A stretch of DNA of 64,000 nt from Nitrospirales bacterium (GTDB lineage Bacteria > Nitrospirota > Nitrospiria > Nitrospirales > UBA8639): the NCBI GenBank assembly GCA_012270585.1, contig JAAXIB010000038.1, positions 19,914 through 83,913 on the forward strand, read 5' to 3'. Made by a program: the position numbers and the translations under genes. The notes under the pieces are model-generated. The model was not told the origin of the DNA. It ran no database searches and was given only the letters and a program-made list of their open reading frames with translations. Below are positions 51,430 to 60,330 of this stretch, piece after piece (position 1 is the first letter of the stretch; each line of letters opens with the position of its first letter).

Positions 51430-54400
51430 GTGAGCGGCAAAGCTATCTTTTCAAGGTATTTCAAACATCTGACGGCCATCGCTCGTCAAGGCGATGCGCG
51501 AGAGGAAAGCTTCTATCCGGCGATGGCGAGAATGCTAGAGAAAATGGCGGAAGCGACTAGAAGAACACACGTACACGTGACGATGCTTCCGAGACCCACT
51601 GAGGGCGGCAACCCGGATTTCCGTCTTTGGAATGGCACCGATCGTATCATCGGCTACATCGAAGCCAAGAAACTGACTGAAGAACGATTGGATATTATCG
51701 AAGACTCCGAACAACTCAAACGTTACCGTGCCACGTTCCCGAATCTTATCCTGACCAACTTCCTTGAGTTTCGTTTGTACCGGAACGGTGATCTCGTCCA
51801 GACGGTTTTGGCTGCTCGACCTATGATGCTCAACGCACTGAGAACGATGCCACCGCTTGAAAAGCCCGATGAACTCTACGCCCTCCTCGACCGTTTTTTG
51901 GATTTTGTGCTTCCTCAGACGTTTACTGCTGAATCCCTCGCTATCGAACTGGCCAAGCGCACACGTCTCCTCCGTAACGTGATCAGCGAACAGTTCCACT
52001 ATGAGCGGGAAGCTCCCTTGCCGACTGCGCTTGGAGACGGCATGCTCTCTAGCTTTTTCGAGGCTTTCCAGACTTATCTCATCGGATCGTTGACGCCAGA
52101 AGATTTCGCCGATCTGTTTGCCCAAACTATTACCTATGGCCTTTTTGTCGCCCGCACCCGGGCTAGCGATGGCTTCAATCGGCGCGCTGCGTTCGACAAC
52201 ATTCCTCACACAATCGGCGTCTTGCGCGATTTGTTTCGCTTTATTTCACTCGACGACTTGCCCGATCCGCTTGCATGGTGCGTCGACGACCTAGCCGAAG
52301 TCCTAGCCGTGGCTGATGCGCAAGGTATTCTTGATCGCTATTATCGTGAAGGAAAAGGCAGCGACCCAATTGTGCATTTCTACGAGACCTTTCTGGCGGA
52401 ATACGATCCCGACGAGCGGGAGCGACGGGGGGTTTACTATACACCTGAACCAGTGGTCGGTTACATTGTTCATTCCCTACATGATCTGCTCAAGACGGAA
52501 TTCGGCAAGCCCGACGGCCTAGCTTCTGATGGTGTGACGTTGCTCGATCCGGCGGCTGGCACCATGACCTTCGTAGCCCGTGCTGCCCAAGAAGCTGTAG
52601 CTGAGTTTGAGAACAAATATGGGAGCGGCGGGCGGTCAGACTTCATCCGACGACATATTCTCAGAAATTTCTATGCTCTTGAGTTGATGATGGCGCCCTA
52701 CGCGATCGGCCACCTCAAAATGAGTTTTTTCTTGGATGAACTCGGCCACCGTCTCACCGACGACGAGCGCGTACCCTTCTATCTCACCAATACGCTCGAT
52801 ACAGAGGAATTGGAACAGAGCCGTTTGCCCGGCCTCTCCGCTTTGGCCGAAGAATCCCGCTTGGCCGGTGCGGTCAAGAATCAAACCCCGATCCTGCTCA
52901 TCTTGGGTAATCCGCCGTATTCGGGCCATTCGAGCAATACGGGTAAGTGGATACGGGAGTTGATCGACGACTACAAGAAGGTGGATGGCGAGCCGCTGAA
53001 CGAGAAAAACCCGAAATGGCTCCAAGACGATTACGTCAAGTTTCTCCGTTTTGCCCAGTGGAAAATTGAGCAGGCCGGCCGCGGCGTCGTGGGGATGATC
53101 ACCAACCACAGCTACCTCGACAACCCCACTTTTCGCGGGATGCGCCGGAGTTTGATGCACACTTTCGACGACATTTACATTCTCGACTTGCACGGCAATT
53201 CGCTAAAGAAAGAGATTTGCCCGGACGGCAGTCCCGACGAGAATGTGTTTGACATTCGGCAGGGCGTGGCCATTACCTTTTTCGTCAAACGTGGCGATGA
53301 ACAACAAGTAGAAGGCATTGTCCATCACGCCGAATGCTACGGAACGCGGGAGAGCAAGTATGGTTGGCTGGACCACCACGACCTCGGCAGCACCGAATGG
53401 CAACAGATACGTCCAGTCTCGTCGTTTTATTTGTTCGTGCCCCGCGACGACATGCTCGAAGCCGAGTATCGCCGGTTTGCGTCCATTCCTGAAGTATTCC
53501 CGGTCAGCAGCGTCGGCATCGTCACCGCACGAGACCGCCTGACGATTCGCTGGTCAGAGCAAGAAGCGTGGGATACGGTGCGCGCTTTTTCGTGGATGGA
53601 GTCAGAACTGGCTCGGCAAGGGTACGAACTCGGCAACGATGCGCGAGATTGGAAAGTGACTATGGCTCAGGAGGATTTGCTGGCTTCCGGCCCTACCCGA
53701 GAGAAAGTGGTTCCGATTTTGTACCGGCCCTTTGATATGCGCCATACTTATTACACTGGCCGATCACGCGGCTTCATTTGTAGGCCCCGCTCCGAAGTTA
53801 TGCAGAATATGTTGGCCGGTGATAATTTGGCACTAATGGTGCCGAAGCGTGTGGAACATGTAGGAACCTGGCAACATGCTTTGGTCACGGCCGACATTTC
53901 AGATCATGTCGCCGTTTCGCTGAAGACTATTGATTACCATTTTCCTCTTTACCTCTATCCTGCTGCCGGTCGGAAACATCTCTTCGACCACTACGAGTCG
54001 TCCGAACGCCAACCGAACCTGACTCCCAAGCTCATCGCTGCTCTGACTGAGGCGTACGGTCGAGCGCCCTCACCCGAGGAAGTTTTTCACTACATCTACG
54101 CCATTCTATATGCTCCATTCTACCGCGAGAAATACGCCGAATTTCTGCGGACCGACTTTCCGCGTATTCCCTTCACAAAGGACAGAGAGTTGTTTGCCAG
54201 CCTCGCCGCTTTTGGCTCTCGATTGGCCGACCTACATCTTCTCACGTCGCCGGAGCTCGACCCGCCGACCTGCCGCTTTGACGGTGAGGGAGGCTCGATA
54301 GTTGCAAAAACGAAGGCGCAGGGCTTTCGCTATGACGCCGACGAGCAACGTATGTACATCAACAAGACTCAGTATTTTGGTCCTATTTCCGAGGAAGTCC

Positions 54401-54621
54401 ACGCGTATCAAATCGGCGGCTATCAGGTCTGTGACAAGTGGTTGAAAGATCGCAAGGAACGGCGTCTCGACCTCAACAATATCCGCACCTATTGCCGGAT
54501 TGTGACAGCCATTGGACTTACGCACACGATCCAGGAACAGATTGATGTCCTTTACCCTGAGGCCGAGAAGCATTTCCTGCAGATCGCGGCCGATACGACT
54601 AAAGATCAATCAAGTGGGTAA
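51430..54621 (+). CDS. Type ISP/IIG-like restriction-modification enzyme
   Basis: 1063 residues from GTG 51430, nine bases after AGGAG. Domains in order: an N-terminal nuclease of PD-(D/E)xK type (NPDFRLWNGTDRIIGYIEAKK), a helical linker, an N6-adenine methyltransferase with SAM motif LLDPAAGTMTFVARA and catalytic NPPY (LILGNPPYSGH), and a C-terminal target-recognition region (VPILYRPFDMRHTYYTGRSRGF ... HFPLYLYPA ... FHYIYAILYAPFYREKYAEFL). Nuclease and methylase in one chain is the type IIG/ISP plan. The family's helicase is absent, as in the shorter members. Stand-alone anti-phage function inferred. Confidence 0.85.
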   Translation: MSGKAIFSRYFKHLTAIARQGDAREESFYPAMARMLEKMAEATRRTHVHVTMLPRPTEGGNPDFRLWNGTDRIIGYIEAKKLTEERLDIIEDSEQLKRYRATFPNLILTNFLEFRLYRNGDLVQTVLAARPMMLNALRTMPPLEKPDELYALLDRFLDFVLPQTFTAESLAIELAKRTRLLRNVISEQFHYEREAPLPTALGDGMLSSFFEAFQTYLIGSLTPEDFADLFAQTITYGLFVARTRASDGFNRRAAFDNIPHTIGVLRDLFRFISLDDLPDPLAWCVDDLAEVLAVADAQGILDRYYREGKGSDPIVHFYETFLAEYDPDERERRGVYYTPEPVVGYIVHSLHDLLKTEFGKPDGLASDGVTLLDPAAGTMTFVARAAQEAVAEFENKYGSGGRSDFIRRHILRNFYALELMMAPYAIGHLKMSFFLDELGHRLTDDERVPFYLTNTLDTEELEQSRLPGLSALAEESRLAGAVKNQTPILLILGNPPYSGHSSNTGKWIRELIDDYKKVDGEPLNEKNPKWLQDDYVKFLRFAQWKIEQAGRGVVGMITNHSYLDNPTFRGMRRSLMHTFDDIYILDLHGNSLKKEICPDGSPDENVFDIRQGVAITFFVKRGDEQQVEGIVHHAECYGTRESKYGWLDHHDLGSTEWQQIRPVSSFYLFVPRDDMLEAEYRRFASIPEVFPVSSVGIVTARDRLTIRWSEQEAWDTVRAFSWMESELARQGYELGNDARDWKVTMAQEDLLASGPTREKVVPILYRPFDMRHTYYTGRSRGFICRPRSEVMQNMLAGDNLALMVPKRVEHVGTWQHALVTADISDHVAVSLKTIDYHFPLYLYPAAGRKHLFDHYESSERQPNLTPKLIAALTEAYGRAPSPEEVFHYIYAILYAPFYREKYAEFLRTDFPRIPFTKDRELFASLAAFGSRLADLHLLTSPELDPPTCRFDGEGGSIVAKTKAQGFRYDADEQRMYINKTQYFGPISEEVHAYQIGGYQVCDKWLKDRKERRLDLNNIRTYCRIVTAIGLTHTIQEQIDVLYPEAEKHFLQIAADTTKDQSSG

Positions 54622-54637
54622 ATCAGGGCTCTGCAAC

Positions 54638-54910
54638 CTCGGCTACAACGGCCAGCTCTTCGCTTGGAACGAAGAAGAGCGCCGCTACCTGCGCGCCCGC
54701 CTCGAAGCACTCTACTTCTACCTTTACGACCTCTCCCGAGAGGACGAGGAGTACGTGCTGGACACCTTCCCCATCGTCCGCAAAGAAGACGAAGCCGCTA
54801 CCGTGTTGGAGCACGGCACAGGCTTCGGTTGCTACCGCACCCGCGACCTCATCCTCGCCTACATGAACGCCTTAGCCGCCGGAGATACCGAGTCGGTAGT
54901 GGCAATTTAA
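54638..54910 (+). pseudogene. 3' fragment of a methylase gene, copy 1
   Basis: From the Tyr codon at 54644 the frame runs 88 codons to its stop. It reads YNGQLFAWNEEERRYLRARL ... YVLDTFPIVRKEDEAA ... CYRTRDLILAYMNALAAGDT, the C-terminus typical of large Eco57I/DISARM-type methylases. The frame differs from that of the preceding enzyme and lacks a start. Bases beyond the stop, to about 54975, also match copy 2 (58645-58914). Confidence 0.7.
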
Positions 54911-55019
54911 ACGATTCAGGCTGCTATCGACCGGTGTTAGAGGAAGATGACGCAGAAGTTTCTCTAAGGTAAAATATAAGCAGCCATTTTTAAGCTGTTG
55001 GGAACATGGAGGATTTGAT

Positions 55020-55259
55020 ATGGACGGATCTCAGATAAGCAACTCCACGCAAAACAATAATAAACGCTTTTTATCGGATGACCAAGGGAACCCATCGTCT
55101 ATGCGACTCATGTCCATGTTGGCGTTAATTGTTGCCGCTTTTTTAGCGATTATAGAAATATTCGGATGGGGATCAAGCGAGAGCAAGACCGAACTTGTTT
55201 TGTATTTCTTGGTGGCAGCCTTCGCTCCAAAGGCCGTACAAAAGTTTGCTGAAAAATGA
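55020..55259 (+). CDS. Small two-helix membrane protein, phage-like
   Basis: 79 residues. GGAGG lies 7 bases before the ATG. Two hydrophobic helices (SMLALIVAAFLAIIEIFGWG and TELVLYFLVAAFAPKAVQKF), N-terminus FLSDDQGNPSSMRLMSML. This pattern (DQGNPSSMRLMS, then FAPKAVQKF) recurs in small prophage membrane proteins near holins. It lies between two restriction-gene fragments and before the unrecognised 563-residue gene. In defence systems such proteins act as membrane effectors; here that is inference. Confidence 0.6.
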   Translation: MDGSQISNSTQNNNKRFLSDDQGNPSSMRLMSMLALIVAAFLAIIEIFGWGSSESKTELVLYFLVAAFAPKAVQKFAEK

Positions 55260-55291
55260 GATTGCCATCGTTACCTTTACTACGTACGTGA

Positions 55292-55483
55292 CAGATCCAT
55301 GACAGTCAAATTCGAGTTGAGCAGTCCCTCGTTGCCGCTAGCCGCGAACTGATAGACGGCTTTAAGAAAAAATTAAGTCTCTCCATCGCTCGCGCCTGCA
55401 AGGCCGACAAGTCAGGTCGAGAACCGATGGAACTGCTCAAGGAGCAATTAACGTTATGCCAAGCTACGAACATAAAAGATTGA
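55292..55483 (+). pseudogene. Restriction-gene fragment, intact-frame copy
   Basis: A 63-codon frame bounded by stops and without ATG: QIRVEQSLVAASRELIDGF, ARACKADKSGREP, resembling C-terminal helices of type I restriction subunits. It shares its pattern with the decayed stretch at 60331-60447. Its end overlaps the start of the next gene by 28 bases. Confidence 0.5.
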
Positions 55484-57147
55484 TTGAACGCATCTCGCAG
55501 CTAGACAAGGTGCCAGAAAACTCCGCCGAGTACGCAGTTTGGATCAAAGCTGGCGGGCATCTCGGTCTGTTGCGGGAAAATGTGGAACAAAACGATCTGA
55601 TCATTTATGCCGCTAGCGACTACACTTTCATTCAAACTGCTGTTGTCGGTGAGAATAATCTCTCACCCTTAGATCTGGAGGACTTATTGCGTTGGTGTGG
55701 CAAGCCATCAGACTCTTTAGCCACCTATGTTTGGGGAGGGGGGAGGGAAGATGTCTGGGTTACACGAGACGACCATTTTTTGGATAGTAAGACACTCGAA
55801 GGTTCACGGCAACTCGTATTTAGACGCCATTTCGAAGGGTTAAACGAGAAAGATGCATTGTATTATGAAGTATTACAGGAGTATTCGCATCTGACACACA
55901 TCCATTGGCGCCAGGAGCAGCATGCTTATTGCCGCTTCGATGAGAATGGAGACTTTGATTATGTTGTCTCAATTACGTCTAAAACGCAGGATGGATCAGA
56001 CGTATCACTAGTATCGTTCAAGCGCGAACCCTTGGAATTGTATCTTGCCGCTTCAAACTCGGTTTTAGTGCGCATGTTCGATTTCACGTTATTAAGATAT
56101 GAGAATTTCACAGCTTGGTCTGATGATCCCGAAGCCGTGATCAAAGAACCCAGCGCCTTATTCTATCGGCAGAAAGTTGACCTAGGGCAGGCAGCATATA
56201 CGCGCGGCGTTCAAGTCATCCGCCCGAGTCGCCCAAAGGCTGAAATATTTTCGTCTCTGCAAGAAAGTTGGTCGGGAGGTAGAGGAGGAATGTACGTTGA
56301 GTTTGTAGCGTGCGATTGGCGTAACAAGCGCATCACAAACATATCGACTGACCCATCTGCCACTACCAACTACTTTCAGACTCGCAAAAATTCTCTGCCG
56401 TTCGAACTTTCGCCCGCTTTTTTTCGGTCAGACGTCTTGCTGAAATACAAAGTGGATAGCGATAAGTATACCGTTGAACAGCGTGCTATACATTGTCGTG
56501 GTGCATGGACGCTACCTGACTATGATGTTAACGAGGCAGGCCAAGTGCATGCCTATATACGCGATCTTCGAAATCTCCCGTATCAGGAACAGTTATATTG
56601 GAAAAGCTACAATGAAGAACCCAAATCAGGAATTTCCAAACGAGCTTTTGTAAACCACTTCAGGGGCGAAGCGTGGCCCCATCACGATCCTCTTGAAAAC
56701 GTTTTATTCATTATGAGGAACTGGACTAAATCCGATTTGGCATGGTGGAAGCTGAGTGAAGAAGGATTGCTTGAACGTGTCAGTACCCCGCGTACGTCTA
56801 GCCGTGATGAATGGGCAGGTGCGTTTAAAGACCTCTCAAAGTTGATCATAGAAGGCTTTCAGGTCAGAGCTATTCGCACAAGACTTGAAGCCATGAACAT
56901 TGCCTTTGAAGAAAAAGAGAAGAGCTTAGCACTGATCGAAAAATTGCTCGACGACGAACGGCGGCTTGACGGGCTGAGAGCAGTTCAGCTCATCCGGTCA
57001 AAAGTAGACGCACATTCTCGTGGCAGTATCGCCGCCAATTTAGCGAATAAGGCATTGCAAGAACATGAGACCTATTCCGCTCATTTCGAAAACGTTTGCA
57101 GATCTGTCGTAGATGAGCTCAAACTCATTGAGCAAACATTTTCGTGA
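55456..57147 (+). CDS. Large protein of unknown function, defence candidate
   Basis: 563 residues. AAGGAG sits 11 bases before ATG. No signal peptide or membrane segment; soluble. N-terminal residues 1-200 contain AVWIKAGGHLGLLRENVEQNDLIIYAASDYTFIQTAVVGENNLSP and many aromatic residues; the middle has GGRGGMYVEFVACDWRNKRITN; the C-terminal 130 residues are a charged coiled-coil (RTRLEAMNIAFEEKEKSLALIEKLLDDERRLDGLRAVQLIRSK). I recognise no family. Position between restriction remnants and next to a small membrane protein and a protease, and lower GC, suggest a horizontally acquired defence gene. Confidence 0.6.
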   Translation: MPSYEHKRLIERISQLDKVPENSAEYAVWIKAGGHLGLLRENVEQNDLIIYAASDYTFIQTAVVGENNLSPLDLEDLLRWCGKPSDSLATYVWGGGREDVWVTRDDHFLDSKTLEGSRQLVFRRHFEGLNEKDALYYEVLQEYSHLTHIHWRQEQHAYCRFDENGDFDYVVSITSKTQDGSDVSLVSFKREPLELYLAASNSVLVRMFDFTLLRYENFTAWSDDPEAVIKEPSALFYRQKVDLGQAAYTRGVQVIRPSRPKAEIFSSLQESWSGGRGGMYVEFVACDWRNKRITNISTDPSATTNYFQTRKNSLPFELSPAFFRSDVLLKYKVDSDKYTVEQRAIHCRGAWTLPDYDVNEAGQVHAYIRDLRNLPYQEQLYWKSYNEEPKSGISKRAFVNHFRGEAWPHHDPLENVLFIMRNWTKSDLAWWKLSEEGLLERVSTPRTSSRDEWAGAFKDLSKLIIEGFQVRAIRTRLEAMNIAFEEKEKSLALIEKLLDDERRLDGLRAVQLIRSKVDAHSRGSIAANLANKALQEHETYSAHFENVCRSVVDELKLIEQTFS

Positions 57148-57273
57148 AAATTGAGCTTGTGTCGTTCTTGTGAGTGTAAAAACATTGGGGTATGCTGCAC
57201 TAGCCCAACGTTTAGCCATGAACATAAGCAGCCATTATACTATAGCATCATCCTTATCCAAAGAGGCAGCGCC

Positions 57274-57483
57274 ATGACGACTAAGAAGCGGGAGATGGAA
57301 TTGCTGGGGATCGAGTTTGAAAAGCAGGAAGCTGGAGTAGCTGATTTGATGGAATTTTACGAAAGGGTCGAAGAAGTTTACGTCCAGGCATCCGCCTCGG
57401 TTTCTGAAAACGAGGTCGTCTACTCTTCAGATTCGACGAACATGACGAGGCCCAATGCCTACCTGGGGCGAGATTCTAACTGA
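57274..57483 (+). CDS. Small acidic protein upstream of SDH-type protease
   Basis: 69 residues from ATG 57274, behind AGAGG. Acidic, helical (RVEEVYVQASASVSENEVVYSSDSTN), no hydrophobic segment. The stop overlaps the protease start by 29 bases, so the two are co-translated. Homologues unknown to me. Its position suggests an accessory or inhibitor subunit of the protease. Confidence 0.55.
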   Translation: MTTKKREMELLGIEFEKQEAGVADLMEFYERVEEVYVQASASVSENEVVYSSDSTNMTRPNAYLGRDSN

Positions 57484-58456
57484 ACTCAACAAGTCCTCTA
57501 CTCCTGCCGGCACACCAGATTACGACCGCGTTCGCAGACAATACTTGCAACGGCTCCACGATCTGACTGGGAGAGCAGTTATACTCTATGCGACTGCGTG
57601 GCTTGAGTCCCGTCCTATTCCACCTGCCGAACTGCAAGTAGGACTTCCGGACATTCAGGGTCTCATGGAGGCCGCCTCTAATCTCCGTGAGCGTGACCTG
57701 GATCTCATCATACATAGTCCGGGCGGTTCTGCGGAAGCTGCCGAATCATTGGTGGAGTACATCAGGAAGCGCTTCGATCATGTACGGGTTTTCGTACCTG
57801 TTGCGGCCATGTCCGCAGCAACTATGATGGCGCTCTCCGCTAACAAATTGGTCATGGGGCAGCATTCGCAATTGGGGCCGATTGATCCACAGTTTATCAT
57901 TTCCACTCCTGAAGGAGCGAGATCAGCACCCGCCAAAGCAATCCTCAATCAGTTTGAGCTTGCCAAACGTGAGTGTAAGACGCCGGAGAATCTCGCTGCC
58001 TGGATGCCTATTCTCAGGACGTACGCACCCGGTCTACTGACCCAATGCGAAGACTCCCAAAAGTTGGCGTCCGGCATGGTTGCTGGCTGGCTAGAACGCT
58101 ATATGTTTTCTGGAGAGGAAGATGCGAAAAGTAAGTCCAAGACAGTCGCGGACTGGTTCGCTGACTACGAATCATTTCACTCACACGGACGGCGGGTTGG
58201 CCGTGATCAAGCTCGTGCCATAGGGGTCAAAGTGGTGGATCTCGAACATGATGCGCAACTGCAGGATGCGGTACTCTCAGTCCATCATGCGACAATGCAC
58301 ACTTTTGCTGGTACCCCAGCACAGAAGATTATAGAAAATTATCACGGGCGAGCTTGGGTCCGTATGGGAGGAAGTTTTATCAATATTCCGGCTGCTAAGC
58401 CCCTTCCGACAGGTAACCGAGCGGAACGGCGACGCCAGCAAAAGAGAGGGAAATAG
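57455..58456 (+). CDS. SDH_sah/ClpP-fold serine protease-like protein
   Basis: 333 residues. Crotonase/ClpP-type core: LDLIIHSPGGSAEAAESLVEYIR (SPGG at 88-91), then FVPVAAMSAATMMALSANKLVMGQHSQLGPIDPQF with the presumed nucleophile Ser120 and the GPIDPQ signature of the SDH_sah (S49-related) family. The region after about 210 is a helical extension not present in ClpP. No signal peptide, so cytoplasmic. It lies between two tiny ORFs. SDH-type proteins are poorly characterised; several sit in phage-defence neighbourhoods, which matches this locus. Confidence 0.75.
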   Translation: MPTWGEILTELNKSSTPAGTPDYDRVRRQYLQRLHDLTGRAVILYATAWLESRPIPPAELQVGLPDIQGLMEAASNLRERDLDLIIHSPGGSAEAAESLVEYIRKRFDHVRVFVPVAAMSAATMMALSANKLVMGQHSQLGPIDPQFIISTPEGARSAPAKAILNQFELAKRECKTPENLAAWMPILRTYAPGLLTQCEDSQKLASGMVAGWLERYMFSGEEDAKSKSKTVADWFADYESFHSHGRRVGRDQARAIGVKVVDLEHDAQLQDAVLSVHHATMHTFAGTPAQKIIENYHGRAWVRMGGSFINIPAAKPLPTGNRAERRRQQKRGK

Positions 58457-58462
58457 TCAGTT

Positions 58463-58639
58463 ATGACAACTCGTGAACCGGAATGCGTCACCTTGAAACG
58501 ACGTGGTGCGGAATACGTTAGGCAATTGTTGTCAGGGAAGTCGAAGCAAGAAGAGTTGGAGTTTTGGAGCAAGCGTACCGAAAGTTTACGTTCTCGGCAA
58601 AAGCCGAAAACATCGGAATCTGAGCAAGTTATCGTCTAG
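58463..58639 (+). CDS. 58-residue protein downstream of SDH-type protease
   Basis: ATG 58463 lies six bases after the protease stop; ORF of 58 codons ends with TAG 58637-58639. Sequence MTTREPECVTLKRRGAEYVR, then a charged helix (GKSKQEELEFWSKRTESLRS). The GREP-like start and length suggest a small regulator or a protease substrate. It ends exactly where the second methylase fragment begins, so it may be slightly truncated. Confidence 0.45.
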   Translation: MTTREPECVTLKRRGAEYVRQLLSGKSKQEELEFWSKRTESLRSRQKPKTSESEQVIV

Positions 58640-58644
58640 CAAGT

Positions 58645-58914
58645 CGCTACAACGGCCCGCCTTTCGTCTGGAACGAAGAAGAACGCCGTCACCTGCGTGC
58701 CCACCTCGACGCACTCTGCTTCCACCTCTACGGTTTGACCAAGGAAGACGCGGAGTACGTGCTGGGCACTTTCCCGATCGTCCGGAAAGAAGACGAAGCC
58801 GCTACCGTGTCGGAGCACGGCACAGGCTTCGGTTGCTACCGCACCCGCGACCTCATCCTCGCTTACATGAACGCTCTCGTCGCCGGAGATACCGAGACGG
58901 TAGTGGCAATTTAA
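58645..58914 (+). pseudogene. 3' fragment of a methylase gene, copy 2
   Basis: 88 codons from Tyr 58648 to the stop, the same length as copy 1 with no insertion or deletion between them: NEEERRHLRAHLDALCFHLY ... FPIVRKEDEAATVSEHGTGF ... LILAYMNALVAGDT. The following 60 bases (ACGATTCAGGCTGCTATCGA CCGG...) also match copy 1. No start codon; truncated 5' end. Confidence 0.7.
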
Positions 58915-59103
58915 ACGATTCAGGCTGCTATCGACCGGCGTTAAGGGGAAGAGGACGCAAAAGTTTCTCGAATGTAAAAATGTTTTACATTATACTTGAA
59001 AAGAAAATAGGCATGAGTTATGTTAAGAAAATATTCGCGTCGTTAGAAAGCCGAAGAATCACCATCTTCACGCGAATGCCAAGAAGTGAGGCAAGATAGA
59101 ACG

Positions 59104-59871
59104 ATGCTTGGGAAATTTATTCAACGGCAACGAACCAAACGTAACATGACCCAAGCGTACCTTGCGTCAGAGCTTGGGATGTCTCGTCCCACCTATATGC
59201 ACATTGAGCGCGGTGAGCGGGAACTTACGATCATCGAAGCCAGAACGCTTGCAGGGATTTTTGATATATCGCTTGAAGATTTTTTGGCGGGTCGCGTGCC
59301 CAAGCATACCGTGACACTCACAAAACAGTCTGCACGAAGAACCGGAGGCCTTCACATTCGTGTTGAGAAAAAGAATCTCGATGCATTCAAACAGGTGCTT
59401 CTGTATGTTTTGAATAAAGTCGGTGGTAAACCGAACGTGGGCGAGACCGTGCTTCATAAGCTGCTGTATTTCATCGATTTTGATTATTACGAAAAGTTCG
59501 AGGAAAACTTAATGGGCGCGACGTATATCAAAAACCATCACGGTCCCACGTCGGTTGAATTGAGTTCGATTTTGCAAGATATGCAAAAGCATGGAGAAAT
59601 TGAGGCAGTCAATAGTCAATATTTTAAATACGATCAAAAGAAATACCTTCCGCTCAAGCGTCCGAACCTTGACGTGCTTTCTGCTCGCGACGTTGAACAT
59701 ATTGATGGTGTATTGGCTCGTCTCGCCGATAAAAATGCGAAAGAGATAGAACGCTATTCGCACGAAGATATTCCTTGGAAGTCCGCGCAAGACGGCACGC
59801 CGCTTTCGTATGAGAGCGTCTTTTATCGTGACGAGAGGTACTCCGTACGAAATTATGACGATGACCTTTGA
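59104..59871 (+). CDS. XRE-HTH and Panacea-domain antitoxin
   Basis: 255 residues from ATG 59104 (the frame opens at 59086). Residues 5-60 are a Cro/CI helix-turn-helix (QRTKRNMTQAYLASELGMSRPTYMHIERGERELTIIEARTLAG). From about residue 90 to 200 a Panacea (DUF4065/SocA-like) domain follows: VLHKLLYFIDFDYYEKF, LMGATYIKNHHGPTS. Panacea antitoxins neutralise varied toxins. The toxin gene starts inside this gene's last codons. The HTH suggests self-repression. Confidence 0.85.
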   Translation: MLGKFIQRQRTKRNMTQAYLASELGMSRPTYMHIERGERELTIIEARTLAGIFDISLEDFLAGRVPKHTVTLTKQSARRTGGLHIRVEKKNLDAFKQVLLYVLNKVGGKPNVGETVLHKLLYFIDFDYYEKFEENLMGATYIKNHHGPTSVELSSILQDMQKHGEIEAVNSQYFKYDQKKYLPLKRPNLDVLSARDVEHIDGVLARLADKNAKEIERYSHEDIPWKSAQDGTPLSYESVFYRDERYSVRNYDDDL

Positions 59872-60199
59872 TGAACTGCCGGAATTTCAAAAAGAACGGA
59901 AGCGCCTTGCCAGGAAATATCGATCGCTTTCCCAAGACCTTGAGGAGTTTCGGAACATTGTTTCCGTTGTCCCGCTTGAGAATCGGAAACATTTTGCCGT
60001 CATCGCACAGAACGAGCATTTGTCTATTGTCAAAGCCCGTTTGTTTTGCCGATATTTGAAAGGGTCATCACTACGCGTTACCTACTCTTATTGTGAGCAG
60101 GAACAACGCATTGAATTTATCGAGATTTATTATAAAGGAGACAAGGAAAACGAAGATAGTCATAGAGTGAAAGAGTATTTGACCAAGCATCAAAACTAA
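59855..60199 (+). CDS. RelE/ParE-like toxin of the Panacea pair
   Basis: 114 residues from ATG 59855 (59861 possible), overlapping the antitoxin by 17 bases. The RelE-superfamily pattern is visible: FDELPEFQKERKRLARKYRSLSQDLEEF at the N-terminus and EHLSIVKARLFCRYLKGSSLRVTYSYCEQEQRIEFIEIYYKGDKENED at the C-terminus, with the last strand rich in Lys/Glu. RelE-like toxins cut mRNA on the ribosome. The coupling to Panacea supports a toxin role. Confidence 0.75.
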   Translation: MTMTFDELPEFQKERKRLARKYRSLSQDLEEFRNIVSVVPLENRKHFAVIAQNEHLSIVKARLFCRYLKGSSLRVTYSYCEQEQRIEFIEIYYKGDKENEDSHRVKEYLTKHQN

Positions 60200-60240
60200 C
60201 CCCATATCTCATCTCAATTCTAGGCACGGAGGTTTAGTAC

Positions 60241-60327
60241 ATGGCCAGAGACACTTACAAATATCATTTCGATCAAGTTGATCAATTGTGGAATCGCGTG
60301 AAAGAAAATCAGCCTAGATTGGGTTGA
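60241..60327 (+). pseudogene. Truncated 5' end of a gene (GIY-YIG-like start)
   Basis: GGAGG eight bases upstream gives a strong start for MARDTYKYHFDQVDQLWNRV, but the frame stops after 28 codons. The first ten residues match starts I associate with GIY-YIG-type proteins. The gene was probably cut by the recombination that placed restriction-gene remnants right behind it. Confidence 0.45.
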
Positions 60328-60330
60328 ATC

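Noticed and set aside
54638..54910. Fragment as the natural end of the preceding RM enzyme through a frameshift
   Set aside because: The enzyme already ends like its family, and an equal-length copy exists at 58645 next to an unrelated gene.
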